Source of the DNA: an uncultured bacterium
GTDB taxonomy: Bacteria > Cyanobacteriota > Vampirovibrionia > Gastranaerophilales > Gastranaerophilaceae
Length of the DNA stretch: 64,000 bases
Direction of reading: 5' to 3'
Assembly: GCA_949283255.1 (NCBI GenBank)
Contig: CASDRS010000003.1
Span: forward strand, 1-64,000
Below the pieces are notes generated by a model that saw only the letters and a list, made by a program, of their open reading frames with translations, was not told the DNA's origin and did not search any database. The position numbers and the translations under genes were made by a program. This document shows, in pieces, positions 36,012 through 44,711 of the stretch (the first letter of the stretch is position 1; every line of letters starts with the position of its first letter).

Positions 36012-36883
36012 AGCTCCTGCCACATTTGAACAAAACTCATATTTACATCATGAGTCTTGTTAGGATGGATATTTTTTAACCCGCTAATTAAAGCAGGAAC
36101 AGAATAGCCCCAATCGTGCTCTTTATATATAGGCAAATAATATTTTTCTATCAAGTTGAGATAATATTCCGGTGAAACTTCTTTTAAATAACCGATTATA
36201 AGCTCCATAGGAAGATTTCCACCACCACGACCCATACCATAAACTGTTGCATCTACTGAAAATGCTCCGCACTTAATAGCCTGAAGAGAATTTGCAAATG
36301 CCATCTGCAAATTATTATGTGTATGAATACTTATATTTGGAACTCCGCATTCTCTTAATTTGTCAAAATACTGAGGAATTTGACTCGGAACAAGAACGCC
36401 ATAGCTGTCTGCAAAACATACAGATGTAACTATATCTTTTTTATCCCAATCGGATAAAATCTTATAATGTTTAGCTTCTATAGAAGGAATATTCATTATA
36501 TTAAGGAAAACTTCATAACCTTTATCCTTAAGCTCCTCGCAAATCTGCATCCCGATTTGTAATTCCGGCATGTGGCAAGCTACTCTGACCCCATCAACAA
36601 TAGATTTGTCAGCGTCCTGAAAAGTAGTAGCATCATACTCCAGATCATTAACCATAACAAGAAGCTTCATCTTATTATTCTTAAAATCCTTTAAAAACTC
36701 TAACTTGTCATCAGTAATACGCTCATACTTCCGAACAGCATCCTTTTTACGATACCCGATTTCAAAATAATCAATATTACTTCTCTGAGCTGTCAGAAAA
36801 GTTGCAAGAACGCAGTCATCAGAAAAAGCCCAATTATTGGCATAACCGCCATCACGAATTGTACAATCTATAATTTTTGACAT
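36008..36883 (-). CDS. DRE-TIM metallolyase (aldolase, HMG-CoA lyase-like)
   Basis: Protein of 291 aa with the DRE-TIM barrel of HMGL-like enzymes. DCTIRDGGYANNW (6-18) holds the catalytic Arg and metal Asp, ADSYGVLVPSQIP is a barrel motif, and SIHTHNNLQMAFANSLQA contains the two metal-binding His and the Asn. GMGRGGGN near 224 is also typical. The closest characterised group is 4-hydroxy-2-oxovalerate aldolase, but the dmp-type partner dehydrogenase is absent, so the substrate is open. It follows ffh by 5 bp on the same strand. Confidence 0.85.
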   Translation of the reverse strand: MSKIIDCTIRDGGYANNWAFSDDCVLATFLTAQRSNIDYFEIGYRKKDAVRKYERITDDKLEFLKDFKNNKMKLLVMVNDLEYDATTFQDADKSIVDGVRVACHMPELQIGMQICEELKDKGYEVFLNIMNIPSIEAKHYKILSDWDKKDIVTSVCFADSYGVLVPSQIPQYFDKLRECGVPNISIHTHNNLQMAFANSLQAIKCGAFSVDATVYGMGRGGGNLPMELIIGYLKEVSPEYYLNLIEKYYLPIYKEHDWGYSVPALISGLKNIHPNKTHDVNMSFVQMWQEL

Positions 36884-36888
36884 AACAA

Positions 36889-38286
36889 CTATTTAAACCT
36901 TCTCATCATCGACATAGCTTTTTTCATAGCATGTTTTCCCTGCTTGCTGTTAGGATTAGGCATCCCCCCACCCATGTGAGAAAACATTCCCTTTAAACTT
37001 GTCATCCCTCTCATCATCATACGCATTTGGTCAAACTGTTTGATAAACTGATTAACCTCAGCAAGCTCCATACCGCAGCCTTTTGCAATACGTTTCTTCC
37101 TGCTTGTATTAATAATGTCAGGCTTGTTTCTCTCCTCAGGAGTCATACTCTGGATAAAAACTTCCATTTTCTTAAACTGTTTTTCGCTTTCATGAGTAAT
37201 CTTGTCTCTATCATCACGCTTAATATTTAATCCAGGAATCATACCCAAAATATTACCCATAGAACCAAACATCTGCATTTGTTTTTGCATTTTCAAAAAG
37301 TCATTGAAAGAAAAATTATCCTTGCTCATTTTTTCTTCCAATTCAAGAGCCTGCTTCTCGTCAAAAACTTCCTGCGCACGCTCAACAAGCGAAACAATAT
37401 CACCCATCCCGAGAATTCTTGTTGCCATTCTCTCAGGATAAAAATCTTCTAATGCATTAAGCTTTTCACCTGTACCTGTAAGCTTAATCGGTTTACCAGT
37501 ACAATACACTACGCTGAGCGCAGAACCACCTCTGGAATCACCATCCAATTTGGTAAGGACAAGTCCTGTCAGGCCTAATTGAGCATCAAAGTTTTCTGCA
37601 ACATTAACAGCCTCTTGACCTGTCATAGCATCAATTACAAGCAATTTTTCCTGAGGATTAAATATTCTGTCAATCAACAAAAGCTCAGCCATCATATCCG
37701 TATCAATCTGTAAACGTCCGGCTGTATCCAAAATAAGAACATTAAAATTGTTTTCTTTAGCGTAATTGATAGCATTCTGGACTATTGCCTGAACATCCTT
37801 AGAATCAGGAATCGTAAAAACTTCAACCCCAATTTCAGAGCCTAAAGTTTTTAACTGAGTAATAGCAGCAGGTCTGTACACATCGCACGCAACCAAAAGC
37901 GGGGTTTTACCCTCTTTTTTCAACTTAACGGCAAGCTTTGCAGATGAAGTTGTTTTACCTGAACCTTGAAGCCCCAACATCATAATCAAACTTGGGTTTG
38001 CAGATAAATCGAGAGGCTTAAGCTCTTTACCTAACAATTCAATTAACTCATCATTAACAATTTTTACGAGTTGCTGAGCAGGATTTACCCCTTCTATAAT
38101 ATTTTCACCTTCTGCTTTATCTTTTATAGCAGAAATAAATGCCTTAACGACTCTCAAGTTAACATCAGCCTCAAGAAATGCACGCCTAATCTCACGAACG
38201 GCTTCTTGCATATTTTCCTGTGTCAACTCCTGAGAACGAGTTTTACCTATTATACTCTGTAACTTTTCACTTAAACTATCAAACAT
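36889..38286 (-). CDS. ffh: Signal recognition particle protein Ffh
   Basis: SRP GTPase that with 4.5S RNA targets membrane proteins to FtsY and Sec/YidC. N domain, G domain (GLQGSGKTTSSAKLA, DTAGRLQID, TKLDGDSRGG) and Met-rich M domain (MKQ/MRMMMRGM, ending SMMRRFK) are all complete. The frame opens at a TTG six codons upstream, but the ATG at 38284-38286 (MFDSLSEKLQ) matches the family start; the product is 465 aa. Several genes encoding membrane proteins surround it. The SRP RNA gene itself was not found in the window. Confidence 0.96.
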   Translation of the reverse strand: MFDSLSEKLQSIIGKTRSQELTQENMQEAVREIRRAFLEADVNLRVVKAFISAIKDKAEGENIIEGVNPAQQLVKIVNDELIELLGKELKPLDLSANPSLIMMLGLQGSGKTTSSAKLAVKLKKEGKTPLLVACDVYRPAAITQLKTLGSEIGVEVFTIPDSKDVQAIVQNAINYAKENNFNVLILDTAGRLQIDTDMMAELLLIDRIFNPQEKLLVIDAMTGQEAVNVAENFDAQLGLTGLVLTKLDGDSRGGSALSVVYCTGKPIKLTGTGEKLNALEDFYPERMATRILGMGDIVSLVERAQEVFDEKQALELEEKMSKDNFSFNDFLKMQKQMQMFGSMGNILGMIPGLNIKRDDRDKITHESEKQFKKMEVFIQSMTPEERNKPDIINTSRKKRIAKGCGMELAEVNQFIKQFDQMRMMMRGMTSLKGMFSHMGGGMPNPNSKQGKHAMKKAMSMMRRFK

Positions 38287-38332
38287 ACAAACATCATAAC
38301 ACAAAAAAATACTTGACCGAACGATAGGTTAA

Positions 38333-38632
38333 CTAAATATTTAATTCATCATTATCAATTTTTTTATCCAAGCCATTCTTTTTTTCGTTTTGATATTTTT
38401 TTAAAGCACGTTTTTCATTAATTGTATCAATTAACCAAGTGAAAGGGAAAATAATCGCCAAACCTAAATACTCAAAAAGGTTTCCGTCAGATTTATGGTC
38501 AGAATCGCACAAAAAATCATCATTACCGTAATCTTCACCAAAACCAAAACTAACGTGCTGTTTCACGTTAGTATTTTGAGCGTATCTGTTAGTTACAGGA
38601 TTTATACGAGTTTTAATTGCTTGAATTTGCAT
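38333..38632 (-). CDS. Hypothetical protein with SFGF motif and one membrane helix
   Basis: Protein of 99 aa. The N-terminus (IKTRINPVTNRYAQNTN) is basic and Asn-rich and leads to KQHVSFGFGEDYG. A hydrophobic stretch LGLAIIFPFTWLIDTI (about 57-72) could be a membrane helix, and the tail is Lys-rich. The combination of a short basic start and a hydrophobic-Ser-Phe-x-Gly segment recurs in other unassigned proteins of the window. Function unknown. Confidence 0.5.
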   Translation of the reverse strand: MQIQAIKTRINPVTNRYAQNTNVKQHVSFGFGEDYGNDDFLCDSDHKSDGNLFEYLGLAIIFPFTWLIDTINEKRALKKYQNEKKNGLDKKIDNDELNI

Positions 38633-38734
38633 AGTTTTCCTTTATTTGCATGCATTATAGCTCCTGAAAAATTTTTTATGCTAATATAACATTCAAAAAT
38701 TTACATAATTTAACATTTATGGTAATATCAGAAT

Positions 38735-39172
38735 ATGAAAGCACTGATACAAAGAGTAAAAAAGGCCTCCGTCAGCATAAATTCCGAACTATACTCCGAA
38801 ATAGGAGCAGGCATGCTTGTATTGCTTGGGGTAGAAAAAGGTGATAGTGAAGAAAACGCCTCAAAACTTGCCCAAAAGCTGGTAAGTCTTAGAATCTTCG
38901 AGGATTCTGACGGAAAAATGAATAAATCCATCCTTGATATAAACGGTGAAATGCTTGTTGTATCACAGTTTACATTATGCGGAGACTGCAAAAAAGGCAC
39001 CCGTCCGAGTTTTGATAAAGCTGCGGCTCCGGAAATCGCCCAAAGTCTTTATGAAACTTTTGTTAAAAATGTAAAAACCCATGATATCAAAGTTGAAACA
39101 GGCAAATTCCGCGCAATGATGGAGGTTTCGCTGATTAATGACGGGCCGGTAACGTTCATGGTTGAAAAATAA
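38735..39172 (+). CDS. dtd: D-aminoacyl-tRNA deacylase
   Basis: Removes D-amino acids wrongly attached to tRNA. It is 145 aa, the standard length. MKALIQRVKKASV at the start, SQFTLCGDCKKGTRPSF (about 77-93, replacing the more usual SQFTLYGD with Cys) and the NDGPVTF cross-subunit Gly-cisPro motif near 137-143 identify it. It stands alone. No strong Shine-Dalgarno. Confidence 0.95.
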   Translation: MKALIQRVKKASVSINSELYSEIGAGMLVLLGVEKGDSEENASKLAQKLVSLRIFEDSDGKMNKSILDINGEMLVVSQFTLCGDCKKGTRPSFDKAAAPEIAQSLYETFVKNVKTHDIKVETGKFRAMMEVSLINDGPVTFMVEK

Positions 39173-39185
39173 AATTGTTAACCTC

Positions 39186-39214
39186 TTGATTATATTTACG
39201 GAATATGGTATAAT
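39186..39214 (+). promoter_or_regulatory. Sigma-70 promoter of the zinc-ribbon/rimM/trmD operon
   Basis: TTGATT (39186-39191), 17-bp spacer, TATAAT (39209-39214). This leaves a leader of about 115 bases before the ATG at 39337, which contains a Shine-Dalgarno AAGAGG. Confidence 0.6.
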
Positions 39215-39336
39215 AAACGTATTATAGATATATCGTTGATTTACTTTATTTCAGAGGATTTTTTATTTTAATTAAACCAGTTGTATTTTTTATAGTTTAT
39301 GAGATTATTTTTTAACAATTAAGAGGCTTTTAAATT

Positions 39337-40455
39337 ATGTATGTAAACAAATGCGTCAAGTGCGGTCGAGAATTTGAAACAAAGAACCCCAAGAGAGTTA
39401 TTTGTCCTGATTGTCTCTACCCCGACAAAAAAATGATGATTACGCCATCAGAAGGTAGTTCAGAAAATGGTTCAGCACCTGCAACAGCAGCTCCACAGCA
39501 ACCTCAAGAGCAATTGAACGGTTACAGCACTGAAAGTCAACCGCAATTCTACAGCAGTTACAGCGCAGGAGAAGGCAGACCGCGACCACAAAGGTCATAT
39601 AACAACAACCAAGGCGGTTATAACCAAAACAGACCTCAAAGCGGATACCAAAGACGCGACAACAGAGGCTATAACCAAGGCAGACCTCAAGGCGGATACC
39701 AAAGACGCGACAACAGAGGCTATAACCAAGGCAGACCTCAAGGCGGATATCAAAGACGCGACAACAGAGGTTACAATCAAGGCAGACCTCAAGGATTTAA
39801 CAGAGGCGGATTTAATAACAAACGCCCAATGAATAAGAATAAAGCTCCAAAACAGCTTTTAATCAGTAAAGAGCAACTTGAACAAATCGAAATGCTTTAC
39901 AAGACAATGCTTCCGCTTCCAAATCCGGATGCACATGAAGTTATTGCAGAAAAAATCGGTCTTGAACCAAGAAAAGTATTCTTCGGTATTAATCTTGTAA
40001 GACAAAAGATGATGTTGCCGAAATTGCCTTTCCCTAAGAGAAAATTGGCAATTACACCTGATCAGTTGTTCGCAATCAAGAATTTGTATGAACCATTGTT
40101 ACCGCTTCCTCCAATCGGATGTCACAAGATTATTGCGGCACAGTTAAAGATGGATGAATGGCGTGTTCACGTAGGAATAGGTTTAATCAGATCCCAGATG
40201 GGCTTGCAGCGTTGGAACCAAGAAAGAGAAGACGCACCGGCTGAATTCAAAAATAAACCGGCAGAAAAAGACGAAGCTAAAGCTGAAGTAAAGGCTGAAG
40301 CAAAAGTTGAAGCTAAGACTGAGGCAGCACCTGAAGCTGAAGTTGAAAAAGAAGCTGCTGCAGTTACAACGGAAGTAAAGCCTGAAGAAAAAACGGAAGA
40401 AAAACCTAAACGTGGCAGAAAACCTAAAAAAACAGAAGAAGCTGCTGAAGAATAG
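39337..40455 (+). CDS. Zinc-ribbon protein with RG-rich repeats and duplicated helical domain
   Basis: Protein of 372 aa. Residues 6-26 form a four-Cys zinc ribbon (CVKC...CPDC). A Gln/Ser-rich stretch is followed by 17-residue tandem repeats GYNQGRPQGGYQRRDNR (94-155), like RGG/RNA-binding disordered regions. Two copies of a roughly 55-residue helical domain follow: LLISKEQLEQIEMLYKTMLP (174-193 on) and LAITPDQLFAIKNLYEPLLP (about 236-255 on); both continue with PLPxxxxHxxI and end with a RxHVGIGLIR-like segment. The tail is Lys/Glu/Ala-rich, ending GRKPKKTEEAAEE. It starts the operon with rimM and trmD, so an RNA or ribosome-related function is likely; the family is not one I can name. Confidence 0.7.
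   Translation: MYVNKCVKCGREFETKNPKRVICPDCLYPDKKMMITPSEGSSENGSAPATAAPQQPQEQLNGYSTESQPQFYSSYSAGEGRPRPQRSYNNNQGGYNQNRPQSGYQRRDNRGYNQGRPQGGYQRRDNRGYNQGRPQGGYQRRDNRGYNQGRPQGFNRGGFNNKRPMNKNKAPKQLLISKEQLEQIEMLYKTMLPLPNPDAHEVIAEKIGLEPRKVFFGINLVRQKMMLPKLPFPKRKLAITPDQLFAIKNLYEPLLPLPPIGCHKIIAAQLKMDEWRVHVGIGLIRSQMGLQRWNQEREDAPAEFKNKPAEKDEAKAEVKAEAKVEAKTEAAPEAEVEKEAAAVTTEVKPEEKTEEKPKRGRKPKKTEEAAEE
39616..39801 (+). repeat. 51-bp tandem repeat, about 3.6 copies
   Basis: In-frame tandem repeats of 51 bp coding for GYNQGRPQGGYQRRDNR. Copies 2 and 3 are almost identical at DNA level, which suggests recent slippage. Copy number may vary between strains. Confidence 0.85.
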
Positions 40456-40457
40456 GT

Positions 40458-40970
40458 ATGACTAAGTTTATTTCAGTTGGGAAAATCTTAAATTTTCATG
40501 GTGTCAGAGGTGAAGCTAAAGTCGGATTCACTAAGAATCAGGAAGATTTTATCCTCAAACTTAAAAAAGTTTTTGTTCAAGACGGCAGTGAATATAAACC
40601 CCTAAAGGTTGAAAATGTTCGTATCAACAAGAACTTTGCGATATTCAAATTTGAGGGCATAAATTCTATTAATGATTTGATAGAATACAAGGGAATGCTT
40701 TTATTTGTTGAAGAAGCGACAATAAGAGAAAACCTTGAAGATGATGAATTTTTAATTGATGAACTTGTCGGACTTAGTATTTATGATGAAAACGACAAAA
40801 AACTAGGGTTTGTAGTTGGCGTTTCCAATAATGGTGCAAGCGACTTACTCTCCGTAAAAACTAATTCAAAACATATATGCTTAGTTCCTTTTGTGCAAGC
40901 TATTATCAGAGAAGTAAGTATAAAGAATAAAAAAATCGTAATAAACAATCTTGAGGGTTTGTTAGAATGA
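40458..40970 (+). CDS. rimM: Ribosome maturation factor RimM
   Basis: Assists 30S subunit assembly by binding ribosomal protein S19. It is 170 aa with an N-terminal RimM beta-barrel (VGKILNFHGVRGEAKVGF, residues 7-24) and a C-terminal PRC-barrel (DDEFLIDELVGLSIYDENDK). It starts 2 bases after the preceding gene, and trmD overlaps its end by 4 bases. rpsP and rplS, usual partners, are not here. Confidence 0.95.
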   Translation: MTKFISVGKILNFHGVRGEAKVGFTKNQEDFILKLKKVFVQDGSEYKPLKVENVRINKNFAIFKFEGINSINDLIEYKGMLLFVEEATIRENLEDDEFLIDELVGLSIYDENDKKLGFVVGVSNNGASDLLSVKTNSKHICLVPFVQAIIREVSIKNKKIVINNLEGLLE

Positions 40971-41665
40971 GATTTGATGTATTGACTTTATTTCCAGAAA
41001 TGGTTGAGAATTATTTTCAATACAGCATTCTCAAGCGTGCAGTTGAAGGTGGTATTGTAACAGTCAACACAATAAATCCGAGAGATTACACCGAAAACAA
41101 ACACAAGAAAGTTGATGATATTCCTTATGGAGGCGGTGCAGGAATGGTATTAATGCCACAACCTTATGTTGATGCTTATACCGCCATAAAAAAACAGGAA
41201 AACTCAACAACAATAATGCTTTCCCCACAAGGAGAACCGTTGACGGACAAAATAGTCAATGAGCTTGCGGAATATGAGCAAATAATTATGCTCTGCGGGC
41301 ACTATGAAGGATTTGATGAAAGAATAAGAAATATAATTAAGCCAAGAGAAATATCTATTGGGGATTTTGTATTAACAGGTGGAGAATTACCAGCTTTATG
41401 CCTGATTGATTCGGTAAGCCGAAAAATTGAAGGGACGCTTGGCAGAATAGAATCAGCAGATGAGGACAGTTTTTCAAACGGACTGATAGAATACCCGCAA
41501 TATACAAGACCAAGAGATTTTCGCGGGTACAAAGTTCCTGAAGTCTTATTAAACGGGAACCATAAAGATATTAAAGAATACAGATATCAACAGTCTTTAG
41601 AGCGAACAAAAATAAAACGCCCGGATTTATACGAAAAATACAAAAAAGACCACCCCGAAATTTAA
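40967..41665 (+). CDS. trmD: tRNA (guanine37-N1)-methyltransferase TrmD
   Basis: SPOUT-class methyltransferase that makes m1G37 and prevents frameshifting. It is 232 aa. The N-terminal MRFDVLTLFPEM, DDIPYGGGAGMVLMPQP, the knot motifs LCGHYEGFDERI and SIGDFVLTGGELPA, and YTRPRDFRG are all present. ATG overlaps the rimM stop. Converges with tadA 12 bp away. Confidence 0.97.
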   Translation: MRFDVLTLFPEMVENYFQYSILKRAVEGGIVTVNTINPRDYTENKHKKVDDIPYGGGAGMVLMPQPYVDAYTAIKKQENSTTIMLSPQGEPLTDKIVNELAEYEQIIMLCGHYEGFDERIRNIIKPREISIGDFVLTGGELPALCLIDSVSRKIEGTLGRIESADEDSFSNGLIEYPQYTRPRDFRGYKVPEVLLNGNHKDIKEYRYQQSLERTKIKRPDLYEKYKKDHPEI

Positions 41666-41676
41666 CCGAAAATACG

Positions 41677-42096
41677 CTAGCGGAGTTTTGCGAAGTAATC
41701 CTTAAGGATTTTATCACATTCCGCTTCCATAATCCCGCCATAAACTTTTATAGAAGAATTTAACAGTTTTCTTAAATCAATTTTTGACCCTAATGCGCCA
41801 TAATTAACATCATAACTTCCAAAATAAACAGTATTAATTCTTGCTTGAATAATAGCCCAAGCACACATAGGACAAGGTTCTAGTGTCACATACAAATCAC
41901 ATCCGTCAAGACGCCAATTTTTAAGTTTTTTTTCTGCTTCACGAATAGCAACAATTTCAGCATGAGCCGTTACATCAGAAGTTTTTTCTTTCCGATTGCA
42001 AGCTTGAGCAATAATCTCCCCGTCACGAACAATAACCGCTCCGACAGGAATGTCGGAAGCTGACAATTTAGCTTGCTCGAGAGCTAATTTCATCAT
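41677..42096 (-). CDS. tadA: tRNA-specific adenosine deaminase
   Basis: Converts A34 to inosine in tRNA-Arg(ACG). It is 139 aa. Zinc ligands and catalytic Glu are in THAEIVAI-type sequence (DVTAHAEIVAI) and EPCPMCAWAI. It is short by about 15 residues at the N-terminus compared with E. coli TadA; helix alpha1 starts directly at MMKLALEQAK. The start overlaps the histidine kinase stop (ATGA), so translation may be coupled to the two-component system. Confidence 0.92.
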   Translation of the reverse strand: MMKLALEQAKLSASDIPVGAVIVRDGEIIAQACNRKEKTSDVTAHAEIVAIREAEKKLKNWRLDGCDLYVTLEPCPMCAWAIIQARINTVYFGSYDVNYGALGSKIDLRKLLNSSIKVYGGIMEAECDKILKDYFAKLR

Positions 42097-43781
42097 GAAT
42101 TTACGACCTCATCCTTGTATAATTTAAGCTTAACCTCTACACAAAATCCGCAATCTTTAGTGGAAGATAAAGTTATGTTACCACCCATAGCCTCAATTAA
42201 GCCTTTTACAATAAATAATCCCAAACCTGTACCGCGTGTAGTTCTTGTCGTATTATCATCAAGCCTTATAAACTTTTCAAACAACTTTTGTAACTTATCT
42301 TGAGGAATTACATCACACTGATTTTTTACATATATTTTTGCCCAATCACCGTCTACTTGACCGTCAACAATAATCTTTGTCTCAGGATAAGCATATTTTA
42401 CGGCATTCTCGATTAAATTAACAAAAACCTGTTCCAATCTGGTTTTATCGCCGGAAACGTTAGAAAATCCCTCGTCAATATTGATAACAATTTCTTTTCC
42501 ATCTTTGTTTTTGACAAGTAATTTTGCGGTTTCTATAACTTCAGGCAACCAAACAGACTCAACATTAGTCCGCAGTCTCATCCCCTCAATATCAGGAATA
42601 GTAAGTAAATCTTCTATTAAACGTTTCAATCTTTCAGACTGCTCCTTGATAATTCGCAACGATTTCTGTTTTGTCTCTTCGTCAATCTTGATATCCTGAC
42701 GCATAAGTCTGGAAGTATACCCCTGTATACTTGTCAAAGGTGTTCTCAATTCGTGGCTTACTGTATCAATCAGGTTTGACCTGAATTCATTTAATTGTTT
42801 TAATTCAATGTTATTTTGCTTTAATTGAATGTAAGATTTGTGAATTTCTCCGGCCATCCTGTTAAATTCAAAAGCCAAAAAGACAATTTCATGCGGAGTA
42901 AAAGCTGTCGTCAAAAGTCTGATTTGACGTTCATAATTACCCTTAGATATAGCAATAATTCCCTTAAACAACTGACGAATATTTATGTACAAATAATAAG
43001 TATAAAGAGCCACGATAAAAATAATTACTAAAGTTGCAAATAATATTGATAAAATAATTTTTGCTCTATTAGAATTTATCATTCTATTCGTAATATTTTC
43101 TGTCGTATTTACGATAATCGTAATTTTTGGGTCATCTTTTTTCACATAAACAATAGGCTGGTTTTTAACATCCCCGAAAATTACAGGTTCATTTAGTTTT
43201 TGGTGTTTAGGCATAAGAGCCAAAGTTTCTTTGAACAGTTCATCTGTGTAGTTATGAGCAGCAATCAAGGATCCGTCATTTGTCATAACATAAATTTGTC
43301 GCTCATCATCTTTTAAAGACTGAAACAACTCATCTCGCAAACCTGCTAAATCGTATGTCGCAACAAGGAATTCACCATTTTCTATATTAATAGAAATTGT
43401 TGCTTTTTTATTCAGCTTATTTTTTGCATAAATATCAAGTAATTCCGCAGTATTTTTTACAATTTGTATTTTGTCGCAATTCTCAAAACTTTTTGCTATA
43501 GAATCCAAATATTTTTGTCTTGCTTTATCACCCTTAATGTATTTTAGGGAAAATTCTACCTGTTCAAGGCTTGTATTAATAGTATTCGAAAAGAAATCAA
43601 TCTCATCAGAAACCATGTTAGCTATTAATACAGCAGATTCTCTGAGTTGAAATCTCACAGCCTGCTGGTTTACGTTGTTAATAATAAAACCGCTGATAGA
43701 AAGAGGGATAATAACGGCAAAACAAACAACAACCGCAATTTGCTCAACTATTTTTAACCGCTTAAACTTAAAAAATCTCAT
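42093..43781 (-). CDS. Sensor histidine kinase with periplasmic sensor and HAMP
   Basis: Membrane-bound kinase of 562 aa. TM1 is at 13-36, a periplasmic region of about 200 residues with a Cache-like look (FLVATYDLAGLRDELF, YVMTNDGSLIAAHN) follows, TM2 is at 242-265 and HAMP at about 266-318. HisKA has phospho-acceptor His343 in DTVSHELRTPLTS. The ATPase domain shows N-box FVNLIENAVKYA and G-boxes RGTGLGLFIVKGL. It is downstream of the response regulator gene with a 3-bp gap, forming one operon with it and tadA. Signal unknown; a Cache sensor suggests a small molecule. Confidence 0.93.
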   Translation of the reverse strand: MRFFKFKRLKIVEQIAVVVCFAVIIPLSISGFIINNVNQQAVRFQLRESAVLIANMVSDEIDFFSNTINTSLEQVEFSLKYIKGDKARQKYLDSIAKSFENCDKIQIVKNTAELLDIYAKNKLNKKATISINIENGEFLVATYDLAGLRDELFQSLKDDERQIYVMTNDGSLIAAHNYTDELFKETLALMPKHQKLNEPVIFGDVKNQPIVYVKKDDPKITIIVNTTENITNRMINSNRAKIILSILFATLVIIFIVALYTYYLYINIRQLFKGIIAISKGNYERQIRLLTTAFTPHEIVFLAFEFNRMAGEIHKSYIQLKQNNIELKQLNEFRSNLIDTVSHELRTPLTSIQGYTSRLMRQDIKIDEETKQKSLRIIKEQSERLKRLIEDLLTIPDIEGMRLRTNVESVWLPEVIETAKLLVKNKDGKEIVINIDEGFSNVSGDKTRLEQVFVNLIENAVKYAYPETKIIVDGQVDGDWAKIYVKNQCDVIPQDKLQKLFEKFIRLDDNTTRTTRGTGLGLFIVKGLIEAMGGNITLSSTKDCGFCVEVKLKLYKDEVVNS

Positions 43782-43784
43782 AGC

Positions 43785-44498
43785 TTAACTCTCCGCAAAA
43801 GGAGTAAGTTTATAACCGACATTTGTTACTGTATGCAAATACTTAGGATTTTTAGCATCAGGTTCTATTTTGTTTCTTAACCCGCCGACATGAACTCTGA
43901 GCATTCTAACATCCTCATTACTGTCATAACCCCAAACTTCATCCAACAAAGTCGCAAGCGTTACAGCATTATTAAAATGCTGCATTAAACTGTACAAAAT
44001 TTCAAACTCGGTAGGCGTAAGCTTTACACGCTTATTTACAATTATACACTCCAATGTTTCAGGGAAAATTTGAATATCACCAACATTCAAAATTTCATCT
44101 GACAAAGCTGTCTTTTCCTCAACCTGATTTCTTCTCAAAAGAACTCTTATTCTGAGCAAAACTTCCTGAATATCAAAAGGTTTAACCAAATAATCATCCG
44201 CTCCGCAATCGAAACCTTCAGTTTTATCATCAATCGTACCCTTTGCAGTAAGCATCAAAATAGGTATAGCAAGCTTTGCCTGTCGAATATTTTTACAAAC
44301 ATCAAATCCGTTCATTTTAGGCATCATAACATCAAGCAATATCAAGTCATAAGAATTATTTAATGCCTTATTAAGCCCCTCAAGCCCATCACGAGCAGTG
44401 TCAACAAAATAACCGCTCTGTGCAATATCAAACTCCAATAATTCTCTGATTTCGTCATCATCATCGACAATCAATATCCGCTTTTGAACATCAGCCAT
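43785..44498 (-). CDS. OmpR/PhoB-family response regulator
   Basis: DNA-binding response regulator of 237 aa. The receiver domain contains the acidic cluster VDDDDE (11-16), phospho-acceptor Asp56 in LILLDVMMPKMNG, and the Lys in DDYLVKPF. A winged-helix effector domain (about 130-232) ends with RVHVGGLRNKIEPD and LHTVTNVGYKL. It heads the operon with its kinase. The 213-bp gap upstream probably holds the promoter. Confidence 0.95.
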   Translation of the reverse strand: MADVQKRILIVDDDDEIRELLEFDIAQSGYFVDTARDGLEGLNKALNNSYDLILLDVMMPKMNGFDVCKNIRQAKLAIPILMLTAKGTIDDKTEGFDCGADDYLVKPFDIQEVLLRIRVLLRRNQVEEKTALSDEILNVGDIQIFPETLECIIVNKRVKLTPTEFEILYSLMQHFNNAVTLATLLDEVWGYDSNEDVRMLRVHVGGLRNKIEPDAKNPKYLHTVTNVGYKLTPFAES

Positions 44499-44711
44499 AT
44501 TAACCCTCTTTTTTTAATATGATTTTATATTACCCTAAAAAATTTTTCAATACTATTTGTCCATAATGTAACGTCTATCCATTATTTTTAAAAATTATCC
44601 AAAAAAATATTATAAAATCAGTAAAAATAAATTTCATGCAAAAAATAATATTTACGGATTTTAAACAAATAAAATGTAGAATTTAAATTTTTAAGCAGAA
44701 AAAGGGGACTT

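Noticed and set aside
39595-39792. Antisense coding frame opposite the RG repeat
   Set aside because: Its product is only the mirror of the 51-bp repeat (Ser/Ala/Val periodicity) with no ribosome binding site; it is a by-product of the tandem repeat.
39616-39801. CRISPR array
   Set aside because: The repeats are contiguous 51-bp coding units in frame without spacers.
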